64,000 nucleotides of DNA from Saccharopolyspora flava (GCF_900116135.1 NZ_FOZX01000013.1:62001-126000), one strand, 5' to 3'. Positions 1 through 8,370 are shown, numbered from the stretch's first letter. The notes: generated by a model not told the origin, from the letters alone. Made by a program: numbers and translations.

Positions 1-1
1 C

Positions 2-433
2 CGGTGGATCGAGACCGAGTTCGACAACACCATCGAGCCGCACACCGGTGGCGTCGAGGCCGGTGAGGAGGCCGAGGAGCGGCAGACGATCCTCGTCGAG
101 GTCGGCGGTCGCCGCCTGGAGGTCTCCCTGCCCGCGGCGTTCGCGGCGCCCTCGGCGGCTCCGGCCGCGAAGGCCAAGCCGCGCAAGCGCTCCGGCGGGA
201 AGGCGGGCGCCGCGGCCTCCGGTGACGCGGTGGCGGCGCCGATGCAGGGCACCATCGTCAAGGTCGCCGTCGAGGACGGGCAGGAGGTCGCCGAGGGCGA
301 CCAGATCGCCGTCCTGGAGGCCATGAAGATGGAGAACCCGGTCACCGCCCACAAGGCGGGCACGGTCACCGGCCTCACCGCCAAGCCCGGCGACTCCGTC
401 ACCCAGGGCACCACCCTCTGCGAGATCAAGTAA
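2..433 (+). CDS. Acyl-CoA carboxylase alpha chain, C-terminal biotin carrier end (partial)
   Basis: The gene enters from the left edge, so only about 143 C-terminal residues are visible. The last ~70 residues form a biotinyl/lipoyl domain with the biotinylation motif EAMKMEN (the central Lys carries biotin). It is preceded by an Ala/Pro/Lys-rich flexible linker, as in actinobacterial acetyl-/propionyl-CoA carboxylase alpha subunits that fuse biotin carboxylase to BCCP. The enzyme carboxylates biotin with ATP and bicarbonate for transfer to acetyl- or propionyl-CoA. Acetyl versus propionyl specificity resides in the beta subunit and cannot be read here. A strong hairpin follows the stop codon. 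Confidence 0.9.
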   Translation, partial: RWIETEFDNTIEPHTGGVEAGEEAEERQTILVEVGGRRLEVSLPAAFAAPSAAPAAKAKPRKRSGGKAGAAASGDAVAAPMQGTIVKVAVEDGQEVAEGDQIAVLEAMKMENPVTAHKAGTVTGLTAKPGDSVTQGTTLCEIK

Positions 434-443
434 CCCGCACTCC

Positions 444-483
444 CGCGTTCCGGCCCCGGAGGACCCTCCGGGGCCGGAACGCG
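444..483. terminator. Bidirectional intrinsic terminator
   Basis: Perfect 17-bp inverted repeat (444-460 with 467-483) around a 6-base loop, between the convergent carboxylase gene (+) and methyltransferase gene (-). There is no long U-tract, as is common in high-GC actinobacteria. Confidence 0.8.
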
Positions 484-512
484 TTGCGCCCCTTGCGTTT
501 CCGCAGAACGGG

Positions 513-1304
513 TCAGGGTAGGGATTCGCCCTCGGGGTGGCTGATGTAGCAGTGGGCGTGGTACCAGCCGTCGGCTTCCCTGCCCTCGGGATCGAGTCCC
601 TGGCGCTCGACGTCGTGGACGGCGGCCCGGCGTTCGGCCTCGTCGGCGAAGCGGCGTTGGGGGTAGGTGCCGGGTAAGCGCTCGGTGGTCAGGCCGTGGT
701 CGGCGAGGAGCGCGGCGATGTCGCCGTAGTCGAAGACGCGGAGCACGAAGATCGCCAGCCAGAGCTGCTCCGGCCGCTCGATCGCGGTGAGCAGTCGCTG
801 GAACGTCGGCAGGCCGACGTAGCCGACCCCGCCGGTGGAGATGATCACGCCGGTGTCGGCGACGCCCTTGACGAGTTCCGGTGAGGGATCGGTGGTTTCG
901 AGGTTCTCCGCCCAGCCGTCGGTGAGCAGCCCGGACCGGCGGCCGTAGGCGATCGCGGGTTCGGAGACGTCCAGGCCGATGATGTCGAGATCCGAGTCCA
1001 GCTCTCGCCGGTCGGCCTCGGCCAGCTCGGCGGTGGTCGACCGCGCCGCCGCCGGACCGGTGTAGCGGTCGAGCACCGAGTCCAGATCGCCGGAGGACTT
1101 CAGCAGGGCCGAGTTGATGCCGTAGGAGCAGCAGACGTCGAGCACGCGCGCGGGGCGCGCCGCCCCGATCACCTCGCGGAAGATCGGGGTGGCGCGCTGC
1201 GGGATCTGGTACTCGAACCGCTTCAGCGTCGAGACGTACGCCCGCGGGTCCGGCCGGGCGTAGATGTCGCTGAAGTCGGCCTTGTGATCCCCGGTCCGGC
1301 TCAT
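513..1304 (-). CDS. Class I SAM-dependent methyltransferase
   Basis: 263-residue protein with a Rossmann methyltransferase core: motif I is VLDVCCSYGINSALL near residue 52, followed by an acidic strand (IIGLDVSEPAIAYG) that would bind the SAM ribose. No membrane segment or signal peptide. Its ATG overlaps the upstream acyltransferase stop (ATGA), and it has no Shine-Dalgarno of its own, so translation is probably coupled. It is the last gene of a five-gene minus-strand operon with a carnitine-type acyltransferase and an Fe/2OG dioxygenase. The methyl acceptor is unknown; N-methylation of an amino acid or amine would fit the partners, but that is inference. Confidence 0.8.
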   Translation of the reverse strand: MSRTGDHKADFSDIYARPDPRAYVSTLKRFEYQIPQRATPIFREVIGAARPARVLDVCCSYGINSALLKSSGDLDSVLDRYTGPAAARSTTAELAEADRRELDSDLDIIGLDVSEPAIAYGRRSGLLTDGWAENLETTDPSPELVKGVADTGVIISTGGVGYVGLPTFQRLLTAIERPEQLWLAIFVLRVFDYGDIAALLADHGLTTERLPGTYPQRRFADEAERRAAVHDVERQGLDPEGREADGWYHAHCYISHPEGESLP

Positions 1305-3073
1305 GACACCAGGTCGGACAACTCGTCGATCGCGCGGCCCAGCTGCTCGGCGAACAGCGTCATCTGCTCGCCGACGGTGCGCGGCGTGCTCAGGTGCACG
1401 TGGAAGCTCCGCGGCAGCAGCACGTAGGCCACCCCGATGCAGTGCTCGCTGGTGGCGCCGAACCCGAAGTACTGGATGTTCACCGACGGCGCGGCGCTGG
1501 TGCTCAGGTAGTCGTCGCGCATCGTGCGCCACCCCGGCGAGGAGTACAGCGCGGGGGAGAAGTCCTGCCCGCGCCGGGCCGCGATGAGCTGCAGCTCCCA
1601 CAGGTGCTGCTCGGGCGCGTCCCCGGCCTGGCACTCCTTGGCGCGCGTGACGTGCGCGTCGGCGGCCCGCCGGAACGCCTCGGCCCGCTCGGACCGGGAG
1701 GTCTCGGCGTCGTCCATCGCGGCCACGAACTCCAGGACCTCCGGGGTCACCACCCGCATCGCCTCGGTGCGCCCGTGGTGGAAGTGCCGGGTGGCGATGG
1801 ACTCGTAGGTCGCGCCGGTGAAGCCCTTGGACCGCCGGTGCGCCAGCTGGAAGGCCATCTGCACGAACGCGTCCGGCGAGACCCCGAGCGCCTTGGCGCG
1901 CTCGGAACCGAAGTCGTCGAAGCGCGCGGTGCGGGTCGCGGTCGCCTCGCCGTAGGCCAGGTAGTCCTTGGTGGCCGCCTCCACCTCGCCCGCGAGCTCC
2001 GGCGACAAGCGGAACTCCAGCGCGCGGGGCTCCGGCACGCCCTGGGCGGTGGCGCCGGAGGCCCGCGCGTGCGACTCGGTGGTGCCCGACATCAGCGAGT
2101 CGACGAACTCGACGATCGTGGTGCCGTCGAGCAGGCAGTGCTCGCCGTTGATGCCGGCCGCGCCGTCGGGGAACACGATGAGCGTGACGCCCTTGTCGAA
2201 CCAGCGGTCGGTCGGGTCCCCGGCCAGCAGCTGCTTGCACTTCGCGTCGAGGTCGGCGGGCTGCTCGTGCTCCAGCGCCAGGCAGAACAGCGCCGTCTCG
2301 ATGACGTCCACCGAGGCGGTGTTGTCGACCAGCAGCGCCTCCCGGTTCGCCGCCCAGCGAACCCGGTCGTGGCTGGTCAGCGCCCCGACACCGGGACCTC
2401 GGTCGGGGGTCTCGGCGATCCGGCGGAGCGCCTCGGCGAGCTCGTCGGGGGAGTGCGGAGCTCCGTCGGCGCCGATCACGTCGAGCCGGAAGGCGTTGCC
2501 GCGGAAGAACACCGCGATGTGCCGTGCCGGGGTCGGACCCGGCTGCTCGGGCGTGTGGGGCGCCCGCACGCCGTCCCGCTCGGGCCGAGGGATGCGGGTG
2601 GTGGAGAACAGGTACCGGTGCTGCTGCATCGACAGCGGCTGACCGCGCCGCGTCGTGGGCGGCACGGTCTCGGCGTCCAGCGCCAGCTTGTGGTCCACGG
2701 CCGCGGTGATCAGCCGCACCGCGCGGGAGATCTGGTCGTCGTCGGTGTCGTTGAACAGGAAGAAGAAGTTCGCGTTGAGCGCGATCCGGTCCCGGCGGCC
2801 CAGGTAGCGGTCCCGCCAGAACTCGTCGAGCCAGCTGTGCACGTCGTCCTGACCGGCGTAGGCCGCCAGCGAGGCGTGCAGCTCGGCGGTCTCGTCGGAG
2901 GCGAGGAACTCGGCCACCGCCTGCCGGGTGGTGGCCAGCTCCTCCTCGGTCAGCAGCGGCGCGCACCACTGCAGGAACCGCTCCGAGCTGTCGGCGAGCG
3001 CGGGCAGCGGTATCCGGGGCAGGGAGTCCTCGTTGCCGAAAGTGCTGGTGCTCAAAGCAACCTCGTCGTTCAC
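1301..3073 (-). CDS. Choline/carnitine O-acyltransferase family protein
   Basis: 590 residues, close to the length of animal carnitine acetyl/octanoyltransferases. The family catalytic histidine is visible in GINGEHCLLDG (His312 from this GTG), and an STS motif lies in the C-terminal region (YLSTSAAPSVN), as in carnitine/choline acyltransferases, where it contributes to the acyl-CoA/acceptor site. The family reversibly transfers acyl groups between CoA and the hydroxyl of carnitine or choline; it is mainly eukaryotic and uncommon in bacteria. The GTG start shares one base with the stop of the dioxygenase gene (TAGTG), and the stop overlaps the methyltransferase start. The acceptor alcohol may be the product of the neighbouring dioxygenase (inference). 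Confidence 0.85.
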   Translation of the reverse strand: MNDEVALSTSTFGNEDSLPRIPLPALADSSERFLQWCAPLLTEEELATTRQAVAEFLASDETAELHASLAAYAGQDDVHSWLDEFWRDRYLGRRDRIALNANFFFLFNDTDDDQISRAVRLITAAVDHKLALDAETVPPTTRRGQPLSMQQHRYLFSTTRIPRPERDGVRAPHTPEQPGPTPARHIAVFFRGNAFRLDVIGADGAPHSPDELAEALRRIAETPDRGPGVGALTSHDRVRWAANREALLVDNTASVDVIETALFCLALEHEQPADLDAKCKQLLAGDPTDRWFDKGVTLIVFPDGAAGINGEHCLLDGTTIVEFVDSLMSGTTESHARASGATAQGVPEPRALEFRLSPELAGEVEAATKDYLAYGEATATRTARFDDFGSERAKALGVSPDAFVQMAFQLAHRRSKGFTGATYESIATRHFHHGRTEAMRVVTPEVLEFVAAMDDAETSRSERAEAFRRAADAHVTRAKECQAGDAPEQHLWELQLIAARRGQDFSPALYSSPGWRTMRDDYLSTSAAPSVNIQYFGFGATSEHCIGVAYVLLPRSFHVHLSTPRTVGEQMTLFAEQLGRAIDELSDLVS

Positions 3074-3918
3074 TAGTCGAGCAGGTCGTCGGTGCGGGCG
3101 GTGGTGCCGTGCGCCTCGGTGACCCGGCCGAACAGCTGCCGGGTGCGCTCCGCGGTGCCCACCACCCCAGGACGATCACTGTAGGCGAAGATCGCCGAGT
3201 GCCGGGCCACTTCGCCCTCCACGGCGCTGACCCGGTGCAGCGCGTAGCGGCCGTGGAACAGCTGCAGGTCACCGGGCCGCAGCGGCAGCGCACGCACCTG
3301 GTCCCGGCTGTCGCCGCTGATCACGGCACCGACGTCGGCGAAGTTCTCGGACTCGGCTGAGCGGATGTGCGGGCAGTACTCGAACACGCCACCGCCCTGC
3401 GGCTGCTGGGTGAGCATGCTGACCGCGAACTCGTTGGTGTCGAAGTGCCACGGGTGCTCTTTGCCCGGGTTGACGATGTTGACCACCAGCCCGGCCAGCG
3501 GGTCCTCCAGCGGGTGGATCCGCTCCAGCCCCAGGCACTCGGCGAGGAACCGCTGGAACAGCTCGTCGGTGTAGAGCCGGTGGATGAGGTGCTCGGCGGG
3601 GATGTCCTCGCGCGCCACGAAGGCGTTGCCGCGCACCGTGGTCCGCTTGCCCGGGTGCCAGTCGGGCAGGTCGGCGTCGGGCGCGGTGTTGTAGACGTTG
3701 ACCGTCTGCTCCTCGTAGTAGGCGCGGTCGGCCAGGCCCGCGCACTCGGTGCGCAGCGCCTCCCGGTGCTCAGCGGCGACGAAGTCGCGCAGCACGCTGC
3801 ACCCGTCCACGGCCAGCTCGGCGCGCGCGGACTCGACGGCGGCGCGCCAGCCGGGGCCGCCGGGGTCGGTGAGCGGGTAGCGGTCGGTGTCGACGATGTC
3901 GGTCACCGCAGCGGTCAT
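3073..3918 (-). CDS. Fe(II)/2-oxoglutarate-dependent dioxygenase (HalD/ArpA/BesD-like family)
   Basis: 281 residues with a cupin-type Fe/2OG oxygenase core. His158-x-Asp160 sits in HPWHFDTNEFAVSMLTQ, a distal His is in GRYALHRVS (His228) and a candidate 2OG-binding Arg is Arg239. Sequence style (WHFDTNEF, GGVFEYCPHIR) resembles the family that contains the free-amino-acid halogenase BesD and related hydroxylases. Because the metal-ligand Asp is present, hydroxylation rather than halogenation is predicted. Both ends overlap neighbours: ATGA with the S15 hydrolase stop, TAGTG with the acyltransferase start. The substrate is unknown; a free amino acid or its derivative is plausible by family analogy. 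Confidence 0.8.
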   Translation of the reverse strand: MTAAVTDIVDTDRYPLTDPGGPGWRAAVESARAELAVDGCSVLRDFVAAEHREALRTECAGLADRAYYEEQTVNVYNTAPDADLPDWHPGKRTTVRGNAFVAREDIPAEHLIHRLYTDELFQRFLAECLGLERIHPLEDPLAGLVVNIVNPGKEHPWHFDTNEFAVSMLTQQPQGGGVFEYCPHIRSAESENFADVGAVISGDSRDQVRALPLRPGDLQLFHGRYALHRVSAVEGEVARHSAIFAYSDRPGVVGTAERTRQLFGRVTEAHGTTARTDDLLD

Positions 3919-5768
3919 CGGGTTCCCTCCGTGGCCGGGACGACGGGCAGGGTGATCTTCGAAGGATGCTCCGGCGAGGTGTGGATGGCAACGGGCGACA
4001 GCGCCGCGGGCAGGTCCCGGACGGTGGGCAGCAGGTGCGGCACGTCGAAGGCCTGCACCGAGATCCGCAGCTTGTGGCCGGGCGGGATGACCGCGCCGGT
4101 CGGGAAGATCTCGACGTCGACGGGCTCGACCTCGCCGGGCCGCATGGTGCGCTGGGCTTGCTTGGTGAACGGGTGGAACGGCTGGATCAGCTCGCCGTCG
4201 AGGTAGCGGGAGCGCGCCGGGTCGAGGGCGCGGTGCGAGAGCACCTGCCAGCCGCCGGTGAGACGGTCGACGCTGCCGTCGGGCGCCACCGAGGACACCG
4301 ACACCGACAGCATCCCGTTGCCGGTCGGCGTGGAGGTCTGCAGGTGGGCGTTGATCGGCCCGCGCATCCGCATCGCCTCGGTCATCGGTGCGGTCTCGAA
4401 CACCGCGCCGGACAGGTCGTTCCAGCGGTGGTCCTCGCAGAGGCGGCTGATCCCGGTGGCGTTGAGCATCCCGGCGGTCCACTGGTTGGTCGAGCGCGTG
4501 CAGAGCCCGGACACCGGCACCGGTGCGACCTCGGTCCGGCCGGGCTGCGGGTCGGCGTCGACGAGCCGGCCGGGAGCGCCGGGCAGCGAGGTGCCGGAGA
4601 GCTCGAAGCTGCGGGCGCGCTGCTCGCCGATCCACTGGTCGGCCTTGTACCACTGCCCGGACCCGATCTCGTGGTAGGTCAGCGGCGGGATGTCGGTGTC
4701 GAGGGCCGGGTCTGCCTGGCCGCGCACGTAGTGGTCGAACCAGCGCAGCTGCAGCTCCTGCAGCGTGCCGTAGCCGGCGGCCGGGACCTCGTCACCGGCG
4801 CCCTGCAGGTGGTCCCACGGGCCGAAGATCATCTTCACCGGGACGCCGCGCTGCCGCAGCGCGTCGAAGACCATCGGGGTGCCGCGCTGGAACAGGTCGT
4901 ACTCGCCGCCGACGAGGAAGGTCGGCACGTCGATGCGGTCCACCACGCTCGCGGGGGAGCGCTCGGCGTAGAACGGGCCGTCGAAGGCCGCGTTGAGCCC
5001 GAGGGTGGCCTCCAGCAGCGTCGGCGCGGTGAAGCTCGTCGCCCCCTGGACGCGGTCGAGGTACATCTGCAGCGCGTTGTCGGGCTCGCCGGGGCCGTAA
5101 GCCGGTGGGATCAGGCCGGTTCCGGTCACCAGTCCCATCCACAGTGGAATGAACCCGACGTCGAGCGCGCCGCCGGAGGCGACCACGTCGCGGTAGGTGT
5201 CCATCGCGGGAACCTGCGGGAAGATCGCCTTGAGGCCCGGCGGCCGGTTGCCCGCCGCGAAGAGCTGGTTGATGCCCATGTAGGAGGCGCCGTGCATGCC
5301 GACCGCGCCGTTGCTCCAGGGGCGCTCGGGCGAGGCCGCCCAGTTCACGATCTCCCCGGAGTCGGCGTTCTCCCGCGCGCTGAAGGCCTGCCAGTCACCG
5401 CCGGAGGAACCGGTTCCGCGCGCGTCCACCGAGACGTGCACGTAGCCGCGCCGGACGAAGTAGTCGGGCTCGCCGCCGACCGCGCTCGAAGCGGGACCGC
5501 TCATGACGTTCTTGTTGTAGGCGATGATCGTCAGCAGCACCGGGAACCGGCCCTCGACCGGCCTGCCCTCGGCGTCGGCCGGGCGCCGCACATCGGCCCG
5601 CAGCACGGTGCCGTCCGACATCGTCACCGGCACGTCGGTCTCGATGACCGAACCGGGGTAGTCCTCACCCCGGGCGGTCCACCCGGACACCGGCGTGGCG
5701 TCGGCGGCGGTCACACCGGCGAGAACGGTCAGCAACGCGAGCAGAAGAGCCGATAACGAACGGCGCAT
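3915..5768 (-). CDS. Secreted CocE/NonD-type hydrolase (X-Pro dipeptidyl-peptidase S15 family)
   Basis: 617 residues. The N-terminus MRRSLSALLLALLTVLAGVTA plus ADATP is a Sec signal peptide, so the enzyme is likely exported. Alpha/beta-hydrolase residues are visible: the nucleophile in GMHGASYMGIN (Ser162), an acid in GGEYDLFQRG and a His in FGPWDHLQG, followed by the C-terminal jelly-roll domain typical of S15/CocE proteins. Family members cleave X-Pro dipeptides or esters and amides. It is the second gene of the operon, 65 bp after the GntR gene, and overlaps the dioxygenase start by 4 bp. It may release an amino acid or hydrolyse an ester outside the cell; the substrate is not deducible. 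Confidence 0.85.
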   Translation of the reverse strand: MRRSLSALLLALLTVLAGVTAADATPVSGWTARGEDYPGSVIETDVPVTMSDGTVLRADVRRPADAEGRPVEGRFPVLLTIIAYNKNVMSGPASSAVGGEPDYFVRRGYVHVSVDARGTGSSGGDWQAFSARENADSGEIVNWAASPERPWSNGAVGMHGASYMGINQLFAAGNRPPGLKAIFPQVPAMDTYRDVVASGGALDVGFIPLWMGLVTGTGLIPPAYGPGEPDNALQMYLDRVQGATSFTAPTLLEATLGLNAAFDGPFYAERSPASVVDRIDVPTFLVGGEYDLFQRGTPMVFDALRQRGVPVKMIFGPWDHLQGAGDEVPAAGYGTLQELQLRWFDHYVRGQADPALDTDIPPLTYHEIGSGQWYKADQWIGEQRARSFELSGTSLPGAPGRLVDADPQPGRTEVAPVPVSGLCTRSTNQWTAGMLNATGISRLCEDHRWNDLSGAVFETAPMTEAMRMRGPINAHLQTSTPTGNGMLSVSVSSVAPDGSVDRLTGGWQVLSHRALDPARSRYLDGELIQPFHPFTKQAQRTMRPGEVEPVDVEIFPTGAVIPPGHKLRISVQAFDVPHLLPTVRDLPAALSPVAIHTSPEHPSKITLPVVPATEGTR

Positions 5769-5819
5769 TTCAGACCTCCCAGGATGTCCGGGAGATCAAC
5801 GACCGGCTCCCCGGGAGGT
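5766..5819 (-). promoter_or_regulatory. Possible ribosome-site-sequestering hairpin before the S15 hydrolase
   Basis: Reading the minus strand, CCTCCC (within 5813-5819) can pair with the Shine-Dalgarno GGGAGG (within 5774-5780) that lies just before the ATG at 5768. The arms are 7 bp (ACCTCCC/GGGAGGT). The pairing could limit translation initiation; it may also be chance. Confidence 0.3.
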
Positions 5820-5833
5820 TACGCGGATCACAC

Positions 5834-6472
5834 CTAGATGACGTGGAAGTGCAGGTGGGCGGCCATGAATCGGCGCGCGGACGCCGGATCGCGGGCCTCG
5901 ATGGCACCCAGCAGCCGCTCGTGGCGGGTGATCGCCTCGTCGTCGGTCTCCACCGGAAGGCCGGACAGCACGCGGGTGAACGGTTCGAACAGCAGCGGCA
6001 CGAACGCGTTGCCGGTCGCGCGCACGACCGCCTGGTGGAAGGCGAGGTGGGCGGCGGAGCGGCAGGCGGGGTCGTCGCTCGCGCGCATCGCGCGCACCTG
6101 CTCGCGCAGCTCCCGCAGATCGGCCTCGGTGCGGTTGAGGGCGGCGAGTTCGGCGACGCCGGCCTCCAGCATCCGCCGGGCCTCGTGCACGTCGCTCGCG
6201 ACGTCCGGATCGGCGCCGGGGGAGGTGGCCGCCCGGATCATCGGGTGCAGCGAGCTCCACTCCGCCGGTGGATTGACGTAGGTGCCGCGACCGCGCTCGA
6301 TGCGCACCACGTTCTGCACCCGCAGCGCCTTGATCGCCTCGCGCACGGTCAGCCTGCTCATCGTGAACAGCTCGGCGAGCTCGGGTTCGGACGGCAGCGC
6401 GCCGCCGGGCGGGTAGGTCCCGTCGATGATCGACCCCAGGAGCTGCTCGGCCAGCTCTTCCGGCAACGACAC
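5834..6472 (-). CDS. GntR/FadR-family transcriptional regulator
   Basis: 212 residues: N-terminal winged helix (YPPGGALPSEPELAELF then SRLTVREAIKALR, residues ~20-70) and a C-terminal FCD all-helical ligand domain (residues ~85-210) with conserved Asp/His positions (ARRMLEAG, HLAFHQAVV, ERLLGAIEARD). Start is the GTG at 6472, preceded by GGAG. FCD regulators usually respond to small carboxylates such as sugar acids, amino acids or organic acids. First gene of the 513-6472 operon, which it probably controls; a 26-bp palindrome at 6584-6609 in the divergent promoter region is a candidate site for it or for another factor. Confidence 0.88.
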   Translation of the reverse strand: MSLPEELAEQLLGSIIDGTYPPGGALPSEPELAELFTMSRLTVREAIKALRVQNVVRIERGRGTYVNPPAEWSSLHPMIRAATSPGADPDVASDVHEARRMLEAGVAELAALNRTEADLRELREQVRAMRASDDPACRSAAHLAFHQAVVRATGNAFVPLLFEPFTRVLSGLPVETDDEAITRHERLLGAIEARDPASARRFMAAHLHFHVI

Positions 6473-6525
6473 GCGGTCTCCGCCCGTTCTCGACTCCGAC
6501 GACGACTCGGCAACCGGGGACCGGC

Positions 6526-6538
6526 GTCCACAGTGGAC
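6526..6538. repeat. Copy of recurrent palindrome GTCCACAGTGGAC
   Basis: Perfect 13-base odd palindrome upstream of the GntR gene. The core TCCAC(A/T)GTGGA recurs elsewhere in the window (12733-12747, 15611-15623, and inside the gene at 18413). Confidence 0.6.
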
Positions 6539-6583
6539 CTCGAAGATCCGGATCGGATGAGTCTACTGCATGAGTGAGCGCGG

Positions 6584-6609
6584 ACACACACCAACCGGTT
6601 GGTATGTGT
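6584..6609. promoter_or_regulatory. 26-bp near-perfect palindromic operator
   Basis: Centre ACCAACCGGTTGGT with arms extending to 6584 and 6609; 12 of 13 base pairs match. It lies between the divergent GntR operon and the MBL hydrolase gene, 38 bp before the latter's start. The AACCGGTT core resembles TetR- or FadR-type operators; the binding protein is not identified. Confidence 0.55.
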
Positions 6610-6646
6610 GGTAGAGCTGATGGATCGGGTGTCTGGAGGTCGGACC

Positions 6647-7663
6647 ATGAGCAACTCGCGGTACGAGTGGATGGAGCCGGGCGCGTTCGAGGTGGCCCCG
6701 GGCGTGCACCGCATCCCGCTGCCCCTGCCCAACGACGGCCTGCGCGCGGTCAACGTCTACGCCATCGCCGACGGCGACGCGCTGACCCTCGTCGACGGCG
6801 GCTGGGCACTGGAGGAGTCCCGCGAGCAGCTGGTGGCCGCGCTCGCCCAGATCGGCGCCGGACCCGGCGACATCACGCGCTTCCTGGTCACCCACGCCCA
6901 CCGCGACCACTACACGCAGGCGCTGGCGCTGCGCCGCGAGTACGGCTCCGAGGTGCTGCTCGGCGAGGAGGAGCGGCACACCCTCGAGCGGCTGATGTCG
7001 CCCGAGCACCGCTCCATGGACCGCCAGCTGGAGCTGCTGGCCGAGCACGGCGCCAAACCCGTCCGCGACACGCTGCTGAGCCTGCGCGAGCAGGGATCGC
7101 GCAGCCACATCTGGGAGAAGCCCGACGCCTGGATCAACGCGAGCAGCGACCTCGGGCTCACCGACCGGACCCTGCGAGCCCTGCCCACCCCGGGCCACAC
7201 CCGCGGGCACCTGGTGTTCCTGGAGGAGCAGGCCGGGCTGATGTTCGCCGGGGACCACGTGCTGCCGCACATCACCCCGTCCATCGGCTTCGAGCAGGCG
7301 CCCACCGCCAGCCCGCTGCGCGACTACCTCGCGTCGTTGCGGCTGGTCCGCGGCCTTCCCGACATGCGGCTGCTGCCCGCCCACGGCCCGGTCACCGACA
7401 GCGTCCACGACCGCGTCGACGAGCTGCTGGCCCACCACGACGCCCGGCTGACGGCCACCGCGGCGGTCGTGGCCGCCGGGGCGAGCACCGCCTACGAGGC
7501 CGCTCGCGCGCTGACCTGGACCCGCCGCGAACGCGCCTTCGACGACCTCGACGTGTTCAACCAGATGATGGCGGTGCTCGAAACCGCCGCCCACCTCGAC
7601 GTCCTCGTGCTCCAGGACGAGCTCGGCGCCGAGCGCGTCGAAGGCGTCGTGCACTACTCCTGA
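6647..7663 (+). CDS. MBL-fold metallo-hydrolase
   Basis: 338 residues. The beta-lactamase-fold zinc motif HxHxDH appears as THAHRDHYTQA, with further ligands in PTPGHTRGHL and FAGDHVLPH, so a binuclear metal site is likely. The C-terminal helical region resembles the MBL group with an added winged-helix-like tail that often acts on thioesters or lactones. The start at 6647 is chosen because GGAGG lies 8 bases upstream; alternative in-frame starts at 6599 and 6620 lack this. Divergent from the GntR operon across a palindrome. Substrate unknown. Confidence 0.85.
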   Translation: MSNSRYEWMEPGAFEVAPGVHRIPLPLPNDGLRAVNVYAIADGDALTLVDGGWALEESREQLVAALAQIGAGPGDITRFLVTHAHRDHYTQALALRREYGSEVLLGEEERHTLERLMSPEHRSMDRQLELLAEHGAKPVRDTLLSLREQGSRSHIWEKPDAWINASSDLGLTDRTLRALPTPGHTRGHLVFLEEQAGLMFAGDHVLPHITPSIGFEQAPTASPLRDYLASLRLVRGLPDMRLLPAHGPVTDSVHDRVDELLAHHDARLTATAAVVAAGASTAYEAARALTWTRRERAFDDLDVFNQMMAVLETAAHLDVLVLQDELGAERVEGVVHYS

Positions 7664-7874
7664 GACCGCCCCGGCGGACCCCGAGGCTGCGCTGCGGAGT
7701 GATCGACAACGGTCCGTAACCGGATGCGGGGTCTCCGCCGCGCCGAAATCACCCGACTGCAGCGCAGAGCCGACGGGTGATCACGTGCGAGCCTGGATGA
7801 GCTCTCCGGCCGGTTCTGCCGTCGGGGAAAGCGAACCTCGTTGGGGTCGATGGGGACGTCACTAGGAGCTCGCC

Positions 7875-8153
7875 ATGTTGAGCAAGCACGAGCGGGACCG
7901 GCTCGCCGAGATCGAATCGGCGCTGGCCACCGCAGACCCGGAGCTCGCCGAGAAGTTCGAGCGGTTCGAGGGCGAACGGGGCTCCGGCGTGCTGCGCCGC
8001 GTGCTGGTCTGCACGGCGCTGGCGCTGACCGCGATGCTGTCGCTGCTCTCCCTGGCCAGCGGGCTGGTGTGGACCTCGGCGGCGCTCGGTGCGATCACCG
8101 CCGCAGGCGTCATCGCGGCGGGATTCACCTCCCGCCGGCACGAGCAGACCTGA
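7875..8153 (+). CDS. DUF3040 family small membrane protein
   Basis: 92 residues. Begins MLSKHERDRLAEIESAL, the characteristic DUF3040 N-terminus, followed by two hydrophobic segments (about residues 42-62 and 64-83) and a short charged C-terminus. Actinobacteria-specific family of unknown function, cytoplasmic helix plus two transmembrane helices. GGAG lies 7 bases before the ATG. About 210 bp of non-coding DNA separates it from the MBL gene. Confidence 0.85.
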   Translation: MLSKHERDRLAEIESALATADPELAEKFERFEGERGSGVLRRVLVCTALALTAMLSLLSLASGLVWTSAALGAITAAGVIAAGFTSRRHEQT

Positions 8154-8169
8154 CGTCCGTTGTGGACGG

Positions 8170-8370
8170 TCAGTCGTGCATCGGGTGCGGCAGCGACTGC
8201 AGCGCCGTGTCCGCCTCGACGTAGGTGCCCTCCGGCAACCCGTCGAGCCGGTCGAGCTGCTCCGGGCTCGCCCCGAGCTCCTCGCACTGCTGCAGGATCT
8301 CGCGCTTGGTCGCCGGGAACCGCACGTGGGCGAGCACCTGCAGCATCTCCGCGCGATCGGCCAGGACCAT
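8170..8370 (-). CDS. DUF2795 family small protein
   Basis: 66 residues: VLAHVRFPATKREILQQCEE, then SPEQLDRLDGLPEGTYVEAD, matching the short helical DUF2795 fold found in many actinobacteria (unknown function). Start ATG at 8370 with a strong GGAGGAG upstream. It is the first gene after the transketolase on the same strand (about 40 bp downstream) and converges with the DUF3040 gene. Confidence 0.8.
   Translation of the reverse strand: MVLADRAEMLQVLAHVRFPATKREILQQCEELGASPEQLDRLDGLPEGTYVEADTALQSLPHPMHD

Noticed and set aside
1394..3076. 560-codon frame opposite the carnitine-type acyltransferase
   Set aside because: Low-complexity Gly/Arg/Val-rich translation typical of an antisense shadow; the minus strand gives a full acyltransferase.
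3073..3918. Radical halogenase
   Set aside because: The Fe-binding motif is HxD (His158, Asp160), not HxG/HxA, so chloride coordination is not expected.
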